Shown: positions 1 through 10,513, counted from the first letter of the stretch. The stretch: DNA of 64,000 bases from Aphanothece sp. CMT-3BRIN-NPC111 (GCA_019359765.1 JAHHGU010000006.1:87306-151305), one strand, 5' to 3'. Numbers and translations: made by a program. The notes: a model not told the origin generated them from the letters alone.

Positions 1-243
1 CTCTGCGACCTATTCAGCGTATGTTAGAGATGAGTGCTTAGGCAGGCCTCTGGAAGCATCTGTTAGTAGTCAGTTGTCCGTTGTTAGTTTTTTTAAAAAA
101 CTGACAAAAAAACAGGCTATAAACAAAGCCATTAAATGCAGTTAAGATGAGTTTTGAGTTTTGAGTTAATAATTTGAATTCAAAATTCAAAACTTTTCTT
201 AGTAATCACTCATTCTCAATGATGCTGACTTACTCAACGCCCT

Positions 244-1074
244 TTAACGGATAGAATGCAGCAATTTCAATAAAGCTTGCCGATATATCTTTTTGCCTTT
301 GGCATTAAGATGGACGCCATCGGTTGTCATATCTTTCCTCAGAGCCTGACCTTCGTATAAAGACTGAATATCTTGTTCAAAAATTCCGACATTTTCATTG
401 GCCGCCACTTGACGAATTAAAGAGCTAACTTCCTCCACCCTGGCAATAGAACCAGCCTGCCGGGGGTTATGACTAGCCTCAACGGTTGAATAAAATGCTG
501 GAATTAGGAACACGCTGGTCGCTCCCAGACCTTTAACAAGGGCAATGCTGTCTTTGAGATTTTTAACAAACTTATCATTGGCAATACCGTACTCGGCATC
601 ATTAGTCCCCATCGCAATAATGGCGGCATTGCATTTTACCTTGGCAGAAGTTAAAATGTTTAGCTGTTCAATCAGGGAAACTGTACTCATTCCTCCCAAA
701 GCAAAGTTAAAAGTGCCCTCACCCAGCGTATTGCCGATTCCTGAAGATATGGAATCACCAAACAAACAAGCATCATATTGCCGACGGCGAGTTGCTGTAA
801 CTTGAGATTTGACTTTTTCTTGCCACCAAGCTTGAGAAACTAAGTTATCTGTAGGTACAAAAGTTGGCTTTGAGGAGGCTGGTACAGATTGCTGTGTCTG
901 TGTAGCTGGAATATTTGTTGTTTTGCCGAGAATAAGCTGTTGAGATGTAACCACTGGTTCGGGTATCAGCTCATCCCCAGCTATATGCGCCTGAATTCGA
1001 GTAGGATTGAGCGCAACCAATCCTGTAATTAGAACTAAAACGGTAGATTTTGCTAAGGATGAAATTCCGGTCAT
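244..1074 (-). CDS. SGNH/GDSL-type hydrolase, exported
   Basis: FGDSISSG block I, GTND block and DGVHLNAKG (D..H) block; N-terminal hydrophobic signal segment. Confidence 0.8.
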   Translation of the reverse strand: MTGISSLAKSTVLVLITGLVALNPTRIQAHIAGDELIPEPVVTSQQLILGKTTNIPATQTQQSVPASSKPTFVPTDNLVSQAWWQEKVKSQVTATRRRQYDACLFGDSISSGIGNTLGEGTFNFALGGMSTVSLIEQLNILTSAKVKCNAAIIAMGTNDAEYGIANDKFVKNLKDSIALVKGLGATSVFLIPAFYSTVEASHNPRQAGSIARVEEVSSLIRQVAANENVGIFEQDIQSLYEGQALRKDMTTDGVHLNAKGKKIYRQALLKLLHSIR

Positions 1075-1277
1075 GGAAGTCTGGATAAAAAAAAATTGTT
1101 TGACTATACTACTGCATTAGGCATCTGCTTCCATCGAAAGATACATTTTTGCTAGTCTTAGGCATCTCATAAGATCTGAACCAAATAATAACCTTGGCAG
1201 GCTAAATATCTGCTCTAGGCGGTGTCTATCTGCTTCATAAAGCGGTTTAAAACTATTTAAAATACGGTTCTAACTAT

Positions 1278-1946
1278 ATGAAGAATACAAAAGGGGCAGC
1301 GGCGAACGAATGCCTGATCGTTTTTAGCCGTTATCCAGAGCCAGGAAAAACAAAGACACGACTGATACCGCTGCTGGGAGATGTTGGTGCGGCATTGCTT
1401 CAGCGGCAAATGACTGAGCATACGCTGGCGCAGGTAAAGGAATTCCAAAGTCAGCATCCGATCTCAGTAGAAGTTCATTTTGCTGGCGGCGGCCTGCGTC
1501 TTATGCAGGATTGGCTAGGAACTGGCATCGTCTATCGGCGTCAGGGGGAGGGCGGCTTGGGCGATCGCATGACGTCTGCGTTTAATACCGCTTTCACCAA
1601 TAAGAATTCCGGTGTGGTCATTATTGGCACCGATTGCCCTGGTTTGAATGCCCAACTGATGAAACAAGCTTTTGCCGCGCTTTCTGAGTATGATGTGGTT
1701 CTCGGCCCAGCTCAAGACGGCGGCTATTATTTGGTTGGCTTGCGGCGGTTAATTGGGGAACTATTTATCGGCATTAGCTGGGGAACATCTGAGGTTTTGC
1801 AACAAACAGTGGATGTTGCCAAGCAACTCAATTTAGCGATCGCTTACTTACCCATCCTTGCTGATGTTGACCGTCCAGAGGATTTGCCAGTTTGGAAGCA
1901 AGCTAATTTTGACGGCTTCCCTCCAGTTATAAGTTTTGAGTTTTGA
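1278..1946 (+). CDS. TIGR04282-like (DUF2064) glycosyltransferase
   Basis: FSRYPEPGKTKTRL, GTDCPGL and LGPAQDGGYYLVGL motifs; adjacent to its usual TIGR04283 partner. Confidence 0.85.
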   Translation: MKNTKGAAANECLIVFSRYPEPGKTKTRLIPLLGDVGAALLQRQMTEHTLAQVKEFQSQHPISVEVHFAGGGLRLMQDWLGTGIVYRRQGEGGLGDRMTSAFNTAFTNKNSGVVIIGTDCPGLNAQLMKQAFAALSEYDVVLGPAQDGGYYLVGLRRLIGELFIGISWGTSEVLQQTVDVAKQLNLAIAYLPILADVDRPEDLPVWKQANFDGFPPVISFEF

Positions 1947-2236
1947 GTTTTGAGTTTTGAATTAAGAGTTAAGAATTAATAACTCCGCATTTGGTCTGAA
2001 GCCCCTGCATTTAGGAATGGATAAGAAAAAAGTAAGAAGTCTTTTATATCAAGTCAGGCTAATCACTTATGATTAGAATCTTTCTGCATCCCCGCGTCAG
2101 TCCAAACTATAAGTATTTAAGCGGACATAATATTAGGCATAGCACGATACATTTTGGCGTTCAAAGCAAATCCCCACCGCGCCATTCATACCTATTAACT
2201 TAAAACTCATAACTCAAAACTTTTTTACTGAGCTAA

Positions 2237-2977
2237 ATGGAAAAAATTTCAATCATCATTCCCGTGTTGAATGAGGCAAGCAAGATTAAAGAAACCTTGG
2301 CTAGTGTTCAGAATGCAACGGAAGTGGAAGTCATCATTGTGGATGGTGGGAGTGAGGATGAAACAGTAGTATTAGCGCGTGATTGTTTTGGCGTCCAAGT
2401 TTTATCTTCTCCTCCTGGTCGCGCTTGCCAAATGAACGCTGGTGCTACATCTGCCGCTGGTGATATCCTGCTGTTTCTCCACGCTGATACTCGTTTACCC
2501 CCTGGTTTTGATACCTTAGTTCGCCAAGTGTTGACAGAAGAGAAGCCAGATAAAAACTACCACAACCCAAATCCTATTGCTGGTGCATTTGAATTGGGAA
2601 TTGATGCCGAAGTGCCCTATCTGCGGTTGATAGAAAAAATGGTAAATTGGCGATCGCGCTTTTTTTCCCTACCCTACGGCGATCAAGCTATATTTCTTCG
2701 AGCAGATGTGTTTTGGAAGATTGGCGGATTTCCAGACCTCCCTATCATGGAAGACTTTGAACTGATGCGTAGCTTGAGACAACTAGGACGCATTGAAATT
2801 GTCCCAGTACCAGTTATGACATCAGGACGCCGTTGGCAGAAATTAGGAGTTGTGAAAACCACACTGATCAATCAGCTTGTCATAGTTGCCTATTTGCTGA
2901 AAGTTTCCCCTGCCCGAATTGCTTGCTGGTATCGTCTAGACCAAAGTACCCAAGCAAGCCCCAGCTCTGAAAACTGA
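2237..2977 (+). CDS. TIGR04283-like family 2 glycosyltransferase
   Basis: ISIIIPVLNEASKI, VDGGSEDET and FLHADTRLP motifs; EDFELMRSLRQLG. Confidence 0.85.
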   Translation: MEKISIIIPVLNEASKIKETLASVQNATEVEVIIVDGGSEDETVVLARDCFGVQVLSSPPGRACQMNAGATSAAGDILLFLHADTRLPPGFDTLVRQVLTEEKPDKNYHNPNPIAGAFELGIDAEVPYLRLIEKMVNWRSRFFSLPYGDQAIFLRADVFWKIGGFPDLPIMEDFELMRSLRQLGRIEIVPVPVMTSGRRWQKLGVVKTTLINQLVIVAYLLKVSPARIACWYRLDQSTQASPSSEN

Positions 2978-3141
2978 TCAATCTTGGGTTACTCTGCGAG
3001 AAGGCTGCGCCTAAGTGCCTCAACCCAACCTCCGCATATTCTAAGTGTTTAAGCGGACATGATATAAGACCAGACCCGAAACACAACCTGATTCAGATTA
3101 AATATCTGCGTTTATCTGCTTCCATCTGCGGTTTAAAATTT

Positions 3142-3945
3142 CTAAAATTTACTTTTCGGATCAGTTCTAATAGCATTTGAACACAGACAGCTTTTAACCT
3201 TACTAAAGAGAGCCGGGAGGTAATTGTAGTACCTTTCTTCCTGAAGATATATAGCATCAATAGTACAACTGCCGCAGCCTGGACCACTCTGTTCTAGCAA
3301 AGAAAGAATGATGTTCGACGAGATACCACTCCAGGGAAGATGTCCAACAGGAGCCTTGAGACTGAAATTTAGTTCATTGTCTAAAAGCCACTCAGAAGCG
3401 AACCACTTCAATTGACGTTCCTCCTCAGTAAGTGGCTTGATTCTTCGCCACCCTACCTGCTGCCCAAAAATATCGACCGCTGTTTTAGTGTCGCTACCAT
3501 TTTTCGCTCTCAGAGTTTCCCAGAGGTGCTGTTGGACACTTAAGCCAAAGCGTCCACCGCTGGCTTGCAACCACAGCCTGTCAATTGTGTTGATATCTTC
3601 ACAGGGAAGAAGGTCGAAGCGCGCAGATTGATACAAATCCCCACCCGGATAAACTAACTTTTCAATAATTGTCCGCGTCTCCAGGTCTGCGGCTTGCCAA
3701 TTTCCTGCTGCTAGCAAGCGTTGCAACTGGCTGTAATCAATGCCGATGGATGACTTGAGGTCAGCACTTGGCGATGGATTTAAGGATATTGAGGGTTCAA
3801 TTTCTGGATTGGCGATCGCTTTTGTACTCTCTAAAAGCGTCGCGGACGCTAGCACGGCAGTACTAATCAAAACCATTAACTTTCTGCTTGTTATTCTCCC
3901 CACGTTATGACCTCCTAGTTGCCCAAATACTAAATTTGCCGTCAT
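3142..3945 (-). CDS. GUN4 domain-containing protein
   Basis: DYSQLQRLLAAGNWQAADLET ... IDRLWLQASGGRFGLSVQQHLWE resembles the GUN4 core. Confidence 0.75.
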   Translation of the reverse strand: MTANLVFGQLGGHNVGRITSRKLMVLISTAVLASATLLESTKAIANPEIEPSISLNPSPSADLKSSIGIDYSQLQRLLAAGNWQAADLETRTIIEKLVYPGGDLYQSARFDLLPCEDINTIDRLWLQASGGRFGLSVQQHLWETLRAKNGSDTKTAVDIFGQQVGWRRIKPLTEEERQLKWFASEWLLDNELNFSLKAPVGHLPWSGISSNIILSLLEQSGPGCGSCTIDAIYLQEERYYNYLPALFSKVKSCLCSNAIRTDPKSKF

Positions 3946-4012
3946 ACGCTCGCCTTAGCTCACTTCCGTCAAAAACCCGATTTTTTGATTACTCAACCAG
4001 CCCTATAGGAAA

Positions 4013-5803
4013 TTACAAAATAGTTGTCATAGGTACTCCTATCCACCCAGCAAAATTTTGTTTCTGGGTGTCGGAAGGATTTTCAACAGCGACAATCTGG
4101 TAGCGGCTAGGACGAGGGGATTCTAGGGTAACTAGGCAGGTGCGGAGTTCGTCTTGATGGAAAACTGTTATATGAATGCGATCGCCAACTTCATAGTTCT
4201 TGAGCCGCTCAGATAGCTGCTCTGATGTCACGCGAATGCCATTAATTGCCAGCAACTCATCACCAGCATCCACACCCGCTAATTGGGCTGGAGAACCTGC
4301 TTCCACAAACTTAATTAACTCGCGTCCGTTCTCTGTTTTAACGGTTACACCCAAGTGAGGAACTAATTCATCCTCCTGGATGCCAACCAGCCGCAAACCA
4401 AAAGGTTCCAGGTACTCATTGAAGGGCAACTCCTCGGTGCCATCAACGTAGCGGTTAAAGAAGTCGCCCAAATTTATTCCAGCCACAGACTCAATTGCGC
4501 CTCGCAGTTCTTCTGGAGTAAAGCCAATTTCTGGTTGCCCGAACTGCTGCCACATATGACGCATCACATCATCGAGCGATCGCTCATTTCCATGACGCGC
4601 CCGAATCAACAAATCTAGCAAAAACGAAATTAGTTCTCCCTTTAAGTAGTAGGAAATCTGAGCATTACCACTGTTGGCATCAGGTCGGTAAAGCTTAATC
4701 CAGGCATCAAAACTTGACTCGCTTGCTGGCTGCACCAAGCGTCCGCGAGTCGTCTGCAACCGGGTAATCTCCTTGCCCAGGTTGTCTAAGAAAGCCTTGG
4801 CGTCGTAGATACCTGCCCTTTTAGGAATTACCAAGTCGTAGTAGCTTGTTGTTCCCTCACTAAACCATAGAGAAGGCGTATAGTTTTCTTGGTCGTAGTC
4901 AAACACTTCCAAGGCTTTAGGTCGAATGCGCTTGACATTCCACAAGTGGAAGAATTCATGCGCCACCAATTGCATAAATCGGTTGTACTTATCCTTTGCC
5001 CGAAAAGCAAAGCGGGGGTAATTTAACGAACAAGCGTTTTTGTGTTCCAGACCACCGCCACCGCTGGACGCCAAATGCAGTAGAAACAAATAGCGATCGT
5101 AGGGGAGACCCCCAAACAATTCAGCTTCCACTCGGATAATTTTTTTAATGTCCTCAATAATACGTTCTGGTTTGGGGTTGCCCTCTCCCCAAATAGCTAG
5201 CTGATGAGGTTTTCCTAATACTTCAAAGTCATATACCCGATGACTACCAATCTCAAAGGGACTATCTACCAGGGTGTCAAAATCCGGTGCCTCGAAAGTA
5301 TCGGCTTGTCCTGACACAGGCGGCAAGGGCGTTGTCACACGCCAATCAGGTTGCGGCGGCACTATCGTAACGCGGATAGGACATTGCTCAAACCCTGGCA
5401 GATAAAAGAACAGGGCGGCAGGGTTGAAATAGCCGTGGGTGGCATCCAGGTGATTAGTCCTTACCGACAGTTCATTGGCAAACACCCGGTAACGCACTAT
5501 TACTTCAGTAACTTTGCTAGTTTCTACTTGCCAGTGATTTTTGCTCAACTTGCGCCCAGTCAAACTATGCCCATCAGCAGCGCTAGCAGAGAAGCCCTGG
5601 AGATGTTTGGAGTATTCCCGCACCAGATAAGAGCCTGGAGTCCAAACCGGCATTTTTAAATCTATAATTGGTGCTTGCCAACCCTGCACCCGTAACGTTA
5701 CCTCAAAAAGATGCGATTCCGGCTGGGGCATCGCTACTTGATAGTCGATTGTCGGTGTGCTGCGAGGTTCTTTGCTAGCGGGGTGAATAGCTGGTGCTTG
5801 CAT
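4013..5803 (-). CDS. M61 family metallopeptidase with PDZ domain
   Basis: HEFFHLWNVKRIRP (HExxH), C-terminal PDZ-like GSPAQLAGVDAGDELLAINGIRV. Confidence 0.9.
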   Translation of the reverse strand: MQAPAIHPASKEPRSTPTIDYQVAMPQPESHLFEVTLRVQGWQAPIIDLKMPVWTPGSYLVREYSKHLQGFSASAADGHSLTGRKLSKNHWQVETSKVTEVIVRYRVFANELSVRTNHLDATHGYFNPAALFFYLPGFEQCPIRVTIVPPQPDWRVTTPLPPVSGQADTFEAPDFDTLVDSPFEIGSHRVYDFEVLGKPHQLAIWGEGNPKPERIIEDIKKIIRVEAELFGGLPYDRYLFLLHLASSGGGGLEHKNACSLNYPRFAFRAKDKYNRFMQLVAHEFFHLWNVKRIRPKALEVFDYDQENYTPSLWFSEGTTSYYDLVIPKRAGIYDAKAFLDNLGKEITRLQTTRGRLVQPASESSFDAWIKLYRPDANSGNAQISYYLKGELISFLLDLLIRARHGNERSLDDVMRHMWQQFGQPEIGFTPEELRGAIESVAGINLGDFFNRYVDGTEELPFNEYLEPFGLRLVGIQEDELVPHLGVTVKTENGRELIKFVEAGSPAQLAGVDAGDELLAINGIRVTSEQLSERLKNYEVGDRIHITVFHQDELRTCLVTLESPRPSRYQIVAVENPSDTQKQNFAGWIGVPMTTIL

Positions 5804-6096
5804 TATTTTTATTCCTGTTTTGGCTTTAAAAATCTGCTCGTTGTGAGCAGCTTTTTGTTATAATCGTAGTTATACGGCAGGAAGTGCCGGAATTAACGCC
5901 TGAGAAGCTAGTTGAAAGACTAGGATCATCAACTATAAGACCTATAGGCAAGTTGAGTCCAGGAAGCCTAACTCCTTGTGGGTGAGGTGCTTCACTTATT
6001 TGATTTTACCAATGCGGCAATTAGCTGTTAGGTTTGCAACTGCCTGATGTTAATAGCATCCGCCAAAAGCAAAGGTCTTTGATTAAAAGCTAACAG

Positions 6097-6780
6097 CTAA
6101 TCTTGCTCCGCTAGATGTGTCAACTGCTTGAGGTTTGTTAAATAAAGCACTTGACGTTCTGGCTCAATTTTTACCCAGCCTTTACTATTCAACTTATCCA
6201 TAATTTTAGCTGTGTCTTGGAGACTGATATCCGTGACATCGGCCAAATCTTTTATGGGGATGTTATAGATCTGTGTACCAATCTGGGTTGCTTGACCGTA
6301 GTTCTCGGCTAGGGATACTAGAATATTCGCTAACTTGACTGCCGATGGCTGATGGCGCTTTTGAAGGCGGAAATTTGTCTGGCGCAGACGCCTTACCATC
6401 AGTTGCAGCAATCGGTGGTGCAACTGGGGATCTTTAAACAGAGTTTGAATAAATCTATCGGCGGAGACACTCAACAACCGTACTTCGGAGAGGGCAATTA
6501 CATCAGTTGAGCGGGGAGATTCATCCAGAATTGCCATTTCACCAAAAAAATCACCCCGCCCCAAGATTGCCAGCGTTGCGGCATCTCCTGCATAAAGGCG
6601 TCGTACTTTTACCCAGCCGGATACCAAAAAGTACACCGCGTTGCCCCAGGCATCTTCCATCAACACTGCTCTGTCGGGCGGGTACTCATGCTCAACAGCA
6701 ATAGACAATAAGCATTCCAATGTCTCTGAATCGGCAGTATTAAAGAGGGGAAAAAGCTCGCTAAAAGCTTTGGTCTGCAT
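6097..6780 (-). CDS. Crp/Fnr family transcriptional regulator
   Basis: cNMP-binding-like YFLVSGWVKV...GRGDFFGEMAILDESPRSTDVIAL and C-terminal HTH. Confidence 0.85.
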   Translation of the reverse strand: MQTKAFSELFPLFNTADSETLECLLSIAVEHEYPPDRAVLMEDAWGNAVYFLVSGWVKVRRLYAGDAATLAILGRGDFFGEMAILDESPRSTDVIALSEVRLLSVSADRFIQTLFKDPQLHHRLLQLMVRRLRQTNFRLQKRHQPSAVKLANILVSLAENYGQATQIGTQIYNIPIKDLADVTDISLQDTAKIMDKLNSKGWVKIEPERQVLYLTNLKQLTHLAEQD

Positions 6781-6851
6781 GAAACGTATTCAAAGATAAA
6801 ATCTGAGGATGTTCGTAGTCAGAGGCCTCTAAATTGTTTCTCAAAATATAC

Positions 6852-8030
6852 TCAGGAAGCACTACGCATGGCTTGGGCGGCTAAATAAAGCTTACTCCAT
6901 TCACCCATTACCTGATTGGTTTTCATGTTCAAGCCTTGGGCGATCGCTTCCGTGGATTTACCTGCTTTTAAGGCATCAAGCAGCTGGCGTTGGTCTGAGT
7001 CGAGGCTGGCCGAAAATTCTTGCCACTGTGTTGGTGTCAGCCCCAGGTTGTGTTCCTGCAAAGATGTTTGCAGCCAACTGGCTACTAACTCTGGCTTCGC
7101 TTTCAGTGCAAAAACGCGAATCGCATGGTAGCTGATTTTCTCCCGCAGCCGATAGACTTGTTTGATCGGCATATTCAATGCTTGGGCGATCGCTTCTTGA
7201 GATTGACCTTGCAGGTAAAGCCGCAGCCACTCTTGCGCCTCTGGAGCTACATTTTCAACTAAATAAGTTTCAAATTCGTCCTTAACAGCAGTCCGTAGCG
7301 TTTGTTGCTCTTCCCAGGCTTGATTGTCTTGATACTCGGCAACTGCTTGAGAATCGAACAAACTTAAGGGTGCGTCGCTTTCATCTGGTGTGACTTCATC
7401 AGAAACCAGCCGTACGAGATCGCTCTCCGGTACGTGGGTGATACCTCCTCGCTGGGAGCGGCGCAGGTAGTTGACAAATCGGTAGGCAAGTAGAGGCTGG
7501 TTACGAATTGGCCGCAGACAATATTCTTCAACGCTGGCGAGCACCAGAGCATTACGCAGGCGGGCGTCTTCAGTACACTCGCCAATCCAGGCAATTTGCT
7601 GTTGGATGTAGCGATCGCTATGTAGTAATTCTTGAATCACTTCTTGCAACACATCCACAACTGCCCGCTGGCGATCGCGGCTGAGAGCAACCCAGGTACG
7701 AATTTTATTACGCAGCACCATCAAACTTCCCAGCCGCTGCATTAAGTTACGATATGCCCGTTCCGGGCCACATCCCAGGTAGCGCTGCTGCAAAATCCGG
7801 TAGCGATAGTCCATTGCTTGCTGGGCAATGGTCAGTTGGGGAGGTGTCAGAGCGTCAAACCGTTCTAAATCTTCTCCCATTAACCAGCGAATAATACTTT
7901 CTCTGGTTGCAAGGCTTGAGCCAGGACACTCGGTTGCCAGCCTTTGTCGCCACTCTTGCGCCAGCTCTGCCGCCAACTTTGTCATGGTCATGAGATTGCT
8001 CTCCTTGAATCCCTGCTTTAAAGTTTGCAT
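6852..8030 (-). CDS. HetZ-like / HetZ-related protein
   Basis: RPIRNQPLLAYRFVNYLRRSQRGG and C-terminal HTH-like repeats resemble the HetZ family; recognised from memory, not searched. Confidence 0.55.
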   Translation of the reverse strand: MQTLKQGFKESNLMTMTKLAAELAQEWRQRLATECPGSSLATRESIIRWLMGEDLERFDALTPPQLTIAQQAMDYRYRILQQRYLGCGPERAYRNLMQRLGSLMVLRNKIRTWVALSRDRQRAVVDVLQEVIQELLHSDRYIQQQIAWIGECTEDARLRNALVLASVEEYCLRPIRNQPLLAYRFVNYLRRSQRGGITHVPESDLVRLVSDEVTPDESDAPLSLFDSQAVAEYQDNQAWEEQQTLRTAVKDEFETYLVENVAPEAQEWLRLYLQGQSQEAIAQALNMPIKQVYRLREKISYHAIRVFALKAKPELVASWLQTSLQEHNLGLTPTQWQEFSASLDSDQRQLLDALKAGKSTEAIAQGLNMKTNQVMGEWSKLYLAAQAMRSAS

Positions 8031-8414
8031 GACAACCTCCTTATTTCAACCTTTTCGTAGAACTCTTAACCGTTACTATTAATTTGACATTTATATTTAG
8101 GAACAGAAGTGATGGCGCTCTCGCTCCCAAAGCCTACCTAGTCACGTTGAGGTGTTTACCAGAACATATAGGGAGTGAGACGTAGATATATGCAACCGAG
8201 TGTCTGAGATCACAAAAAGTGCGATCGCCTGTGGCATGGATAATTCGATATTGTTTTGTGATATAGCGGTTTTCATACGGTTTCGCCACAAGGCTCATTG
8301 AGTGGAAATTTACGGGTTGGCTGACACAGTTTTGATGTAGGCTCTCCCCTTTACGCTTTTCAGATTAGAAAACAATCGGGTAAAACTAGGGGAGGCGAGT
8401 ACAACTTGTCATTC

Positions 8415-8440
8415 GATTTTGGATTTTGGATTTTGGATTG
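8415..8440. repeat. Octamer tandem repeat (GATTTTGG)3
   Basis: GATTTTGGATTTTGGATTTTGGATTG. Confidence 0.9.
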
Positions 8441-8536
8441 TCCCCCAGACGGTCAGTCGGGGGCTTGAGACCTATGCGTGTTTTTGGTCACGAAGAGACG
8501 GGAGAGTATCAACCCAGCCCCCCAGTCCCCAGTTTT

Positions 8537-10138
8537 CTACAACAGAACGGGTGGCAATCCTACTTTCCTCGGTTCCAGGAATTTGCCATTAAAGCCCATT
8601 GCTTGGTCTTCCATCGTTCTTGCTTCCGCTACCTCCCGGCGAATTTCTGCACGTTCCATGTCATCATCAATGCCACCCAGTATGTAAACTATTAATCTCG
8701 CCGCTAAATCTTTGCCCGCAACAGATACCCGCTTTTTATTCGGGTCATATAAAACCCCATACCAGAGAGACTGGGGATTCTCCATCCCGCTAAATCCCCC
8801 GTCCGCATCGTATTTTTGCAGCTTATCGAAGATGGTTTTCAGGGAGAATCCCTTTTTAAACACCAGAATTCCCAAAGCTTGCGCTAACGCAACTTGCCCA
8901 ACTGGACGGAAAAGTATATTACCGTCGCCCCCACCCTTCTCAAAGCTAAAGCGACGCAATTCCGGCGTTTCTGCCCCATGCTCCAGTTTTTGAATGCTGA
9001 GTAGAGTTGCTAAATAGTCGAAAACCTGACTAAAATCCTTAATCCCCTGCTCAAGTTCCTCATTTTCAGGACGCATCGCAATTAGCCCCTTTTTAGGCAA
9101 AGGCTTCCACTTGGGGAATTTTTGCTGCAAGTAGCGTTCAGACATATCCTGGAGAGCTTGCAGGGTAGTCAAAACCGTTGACTTAGCGGCAACTGTGGCA
9201 CTATCCCAATTTACGCGGGGGTTACGTCCTTCAATATCTTTTAGCAGCGGATGAGTGACGGCAACTTTCCTAGCAACGATGGAGAAGCCATCATCTTCAT
9301 CTAATTGTGCTAACTGACCTTTACTTAAAGGTACAGCCATAAGATTGACATGAACAAAAATAGACCGCACTCGTCGCCGTGCTTCTTCGTAAGTCTCCCC
9401 AGTAACAACGGCGGAAATAAACTCAATGCCTATCTTTTCGTTTGCTAAGTTTTGTAAATAAGCTGGCTCTACTTGGTACTCTTCTCTGAGGTCGTCAACA
9501 GTAATGACTCCGCCGGAAGGCTTTTTATCTTTTTTATAGCGGGGGAGTTTACCAGTTTGGATTAATTCTATTAGACCCTGCACGCCCATGAGCCGGTGTT
9601 GACCGTCTAAGGCAAAAATCGTCACATCCTGGGAAACGTCCAATAAACCTACAGTTGCGTCTTTATCCAGTGGGATAAAATTAGTCGCAGATTTCAGCGC
9701 CCTACCTTTCGCATTCCACTGGTCAGCTTTGGGGTTGTCTACCCACGGTTGGTTAATAACGACAAGGACGGGGGGGAATTTGTGGGTTTTGCGGGCGGCT
9801 AAATACTGCGCTAATGCAGCTTGGCGCGACCAATCTAAGGGGCGTTGCTGAATTTCTTCAATACTTTCGGCATCAATTTCTACGTTTTCGGTGTCCGGGT
9901 TGAATTTTTGATGCAATAGCGGTAAGCGAGAGGCATAGCGGACGCGACGGGCAAACCACTCCAGGGTTGCGGAACCGATATACGCCTCACTTCCCCCCAT
10001 TTCTACTTTTTGCACTAAAATTTGGTCATTTCGGGCTAAATATCTATCTAAAAGTAGCGCTAATGCCTGCTTTTCTTGGTTTTCCCGTTCCAGGATTTGA
10101 CTGGCAATGTCGGAGGTGGGGTTTGTGGCACTATTCAT
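8537..10138 (-). CDS. DGQHR domain protein (DndB-like), copy 1, 533 aa
   Basis: FALDGQHRLMGVQGL motif; located in dnd cluster. Confidence 0.8.
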   Translation of the reverse strand: MNSATNPTSDIASQILERENQEKQALALLLDRYLARNDQILVQKVEMGGSEAYIGSATLEWFARRVRYASRLPLLHQKFNPDTENVEIDAESIEEIQQRPLDWSRQAALAQYLAARKTHKFPPVLVVINQPWVDNPKADQWNAKGRALKSATNFIPLDKDATVGLLDVSQDVTIFALDGQHRLMGVQGLIELIQTGKLPRYKKDKKPSGGVITVDDLREEYQVEPAYLQNLANEKIGIEFISAVVTGETYEEARRRVRSIFVHVNLMAVPLSKGQLAQLDEDDGFSIVARKVAVTHPLLKDIEGRNPRVNWDSATVAAKSTVLTTLQALQDMSERYLQQKFPKWKPLPKKGLIAMRPENEELEQGIKDFSQVFDYLATLLSIQKLEHGAETPELRRFSFEKGGGDGNILFRPVGQVALAQALGILVFKKGFSLKTIFDKLQKYDADGGFSGMENPQSLWYGVLYDPNKKRVSVAGKDLAARLIVYILGGIDDDMERAEIRREVAEARTMEDQAMGFNGKFLEPRKVGLPPVLL

Positions 10139-10513
10139 GGGTGGATGCTGAGAATAATTAGGCGGATTTTCTCAAATTAGCAGTTAAAGTTTTAAATTGG
10201 CATGAGTTTTTAAAAACTTAATGTGCAATAATTAGATTGTGGATAGATGTGGTTAAGTATGGCTATATCATAGAGTTGCTATTTTGTCAATAAATATGGT
10301 TGACATTTTTCACCTGCTCCGATATCCGCCAGATATCCGCCAGGGAATAAATTCCCCGGCTTATAGCGAAAGTCCTCTAAAGAGGACTGGGGGAAAGTTG
10401 CAGTCCATTTCAATTGACATCTGGGATGATTTTCAAGCTTGCTGCTGTCAGTTGGCGATTTTTAGCCCGGAAATGAATTTCTGGGCGGGTTTTAACTAAA
10501 AGTCAGGGAATTT

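Noticed and set aside
1-43. Possible 3' end of a gene (LRPIQRMLEMSA*)
   Set aside because: Too short to assign a family or to distinguish from chance
8426-8993. Several + strand ORFs at the left edge of the dnd island
   Set aside because: Antisense to DGQHR1 or in repeat sequence; low-complexity translations
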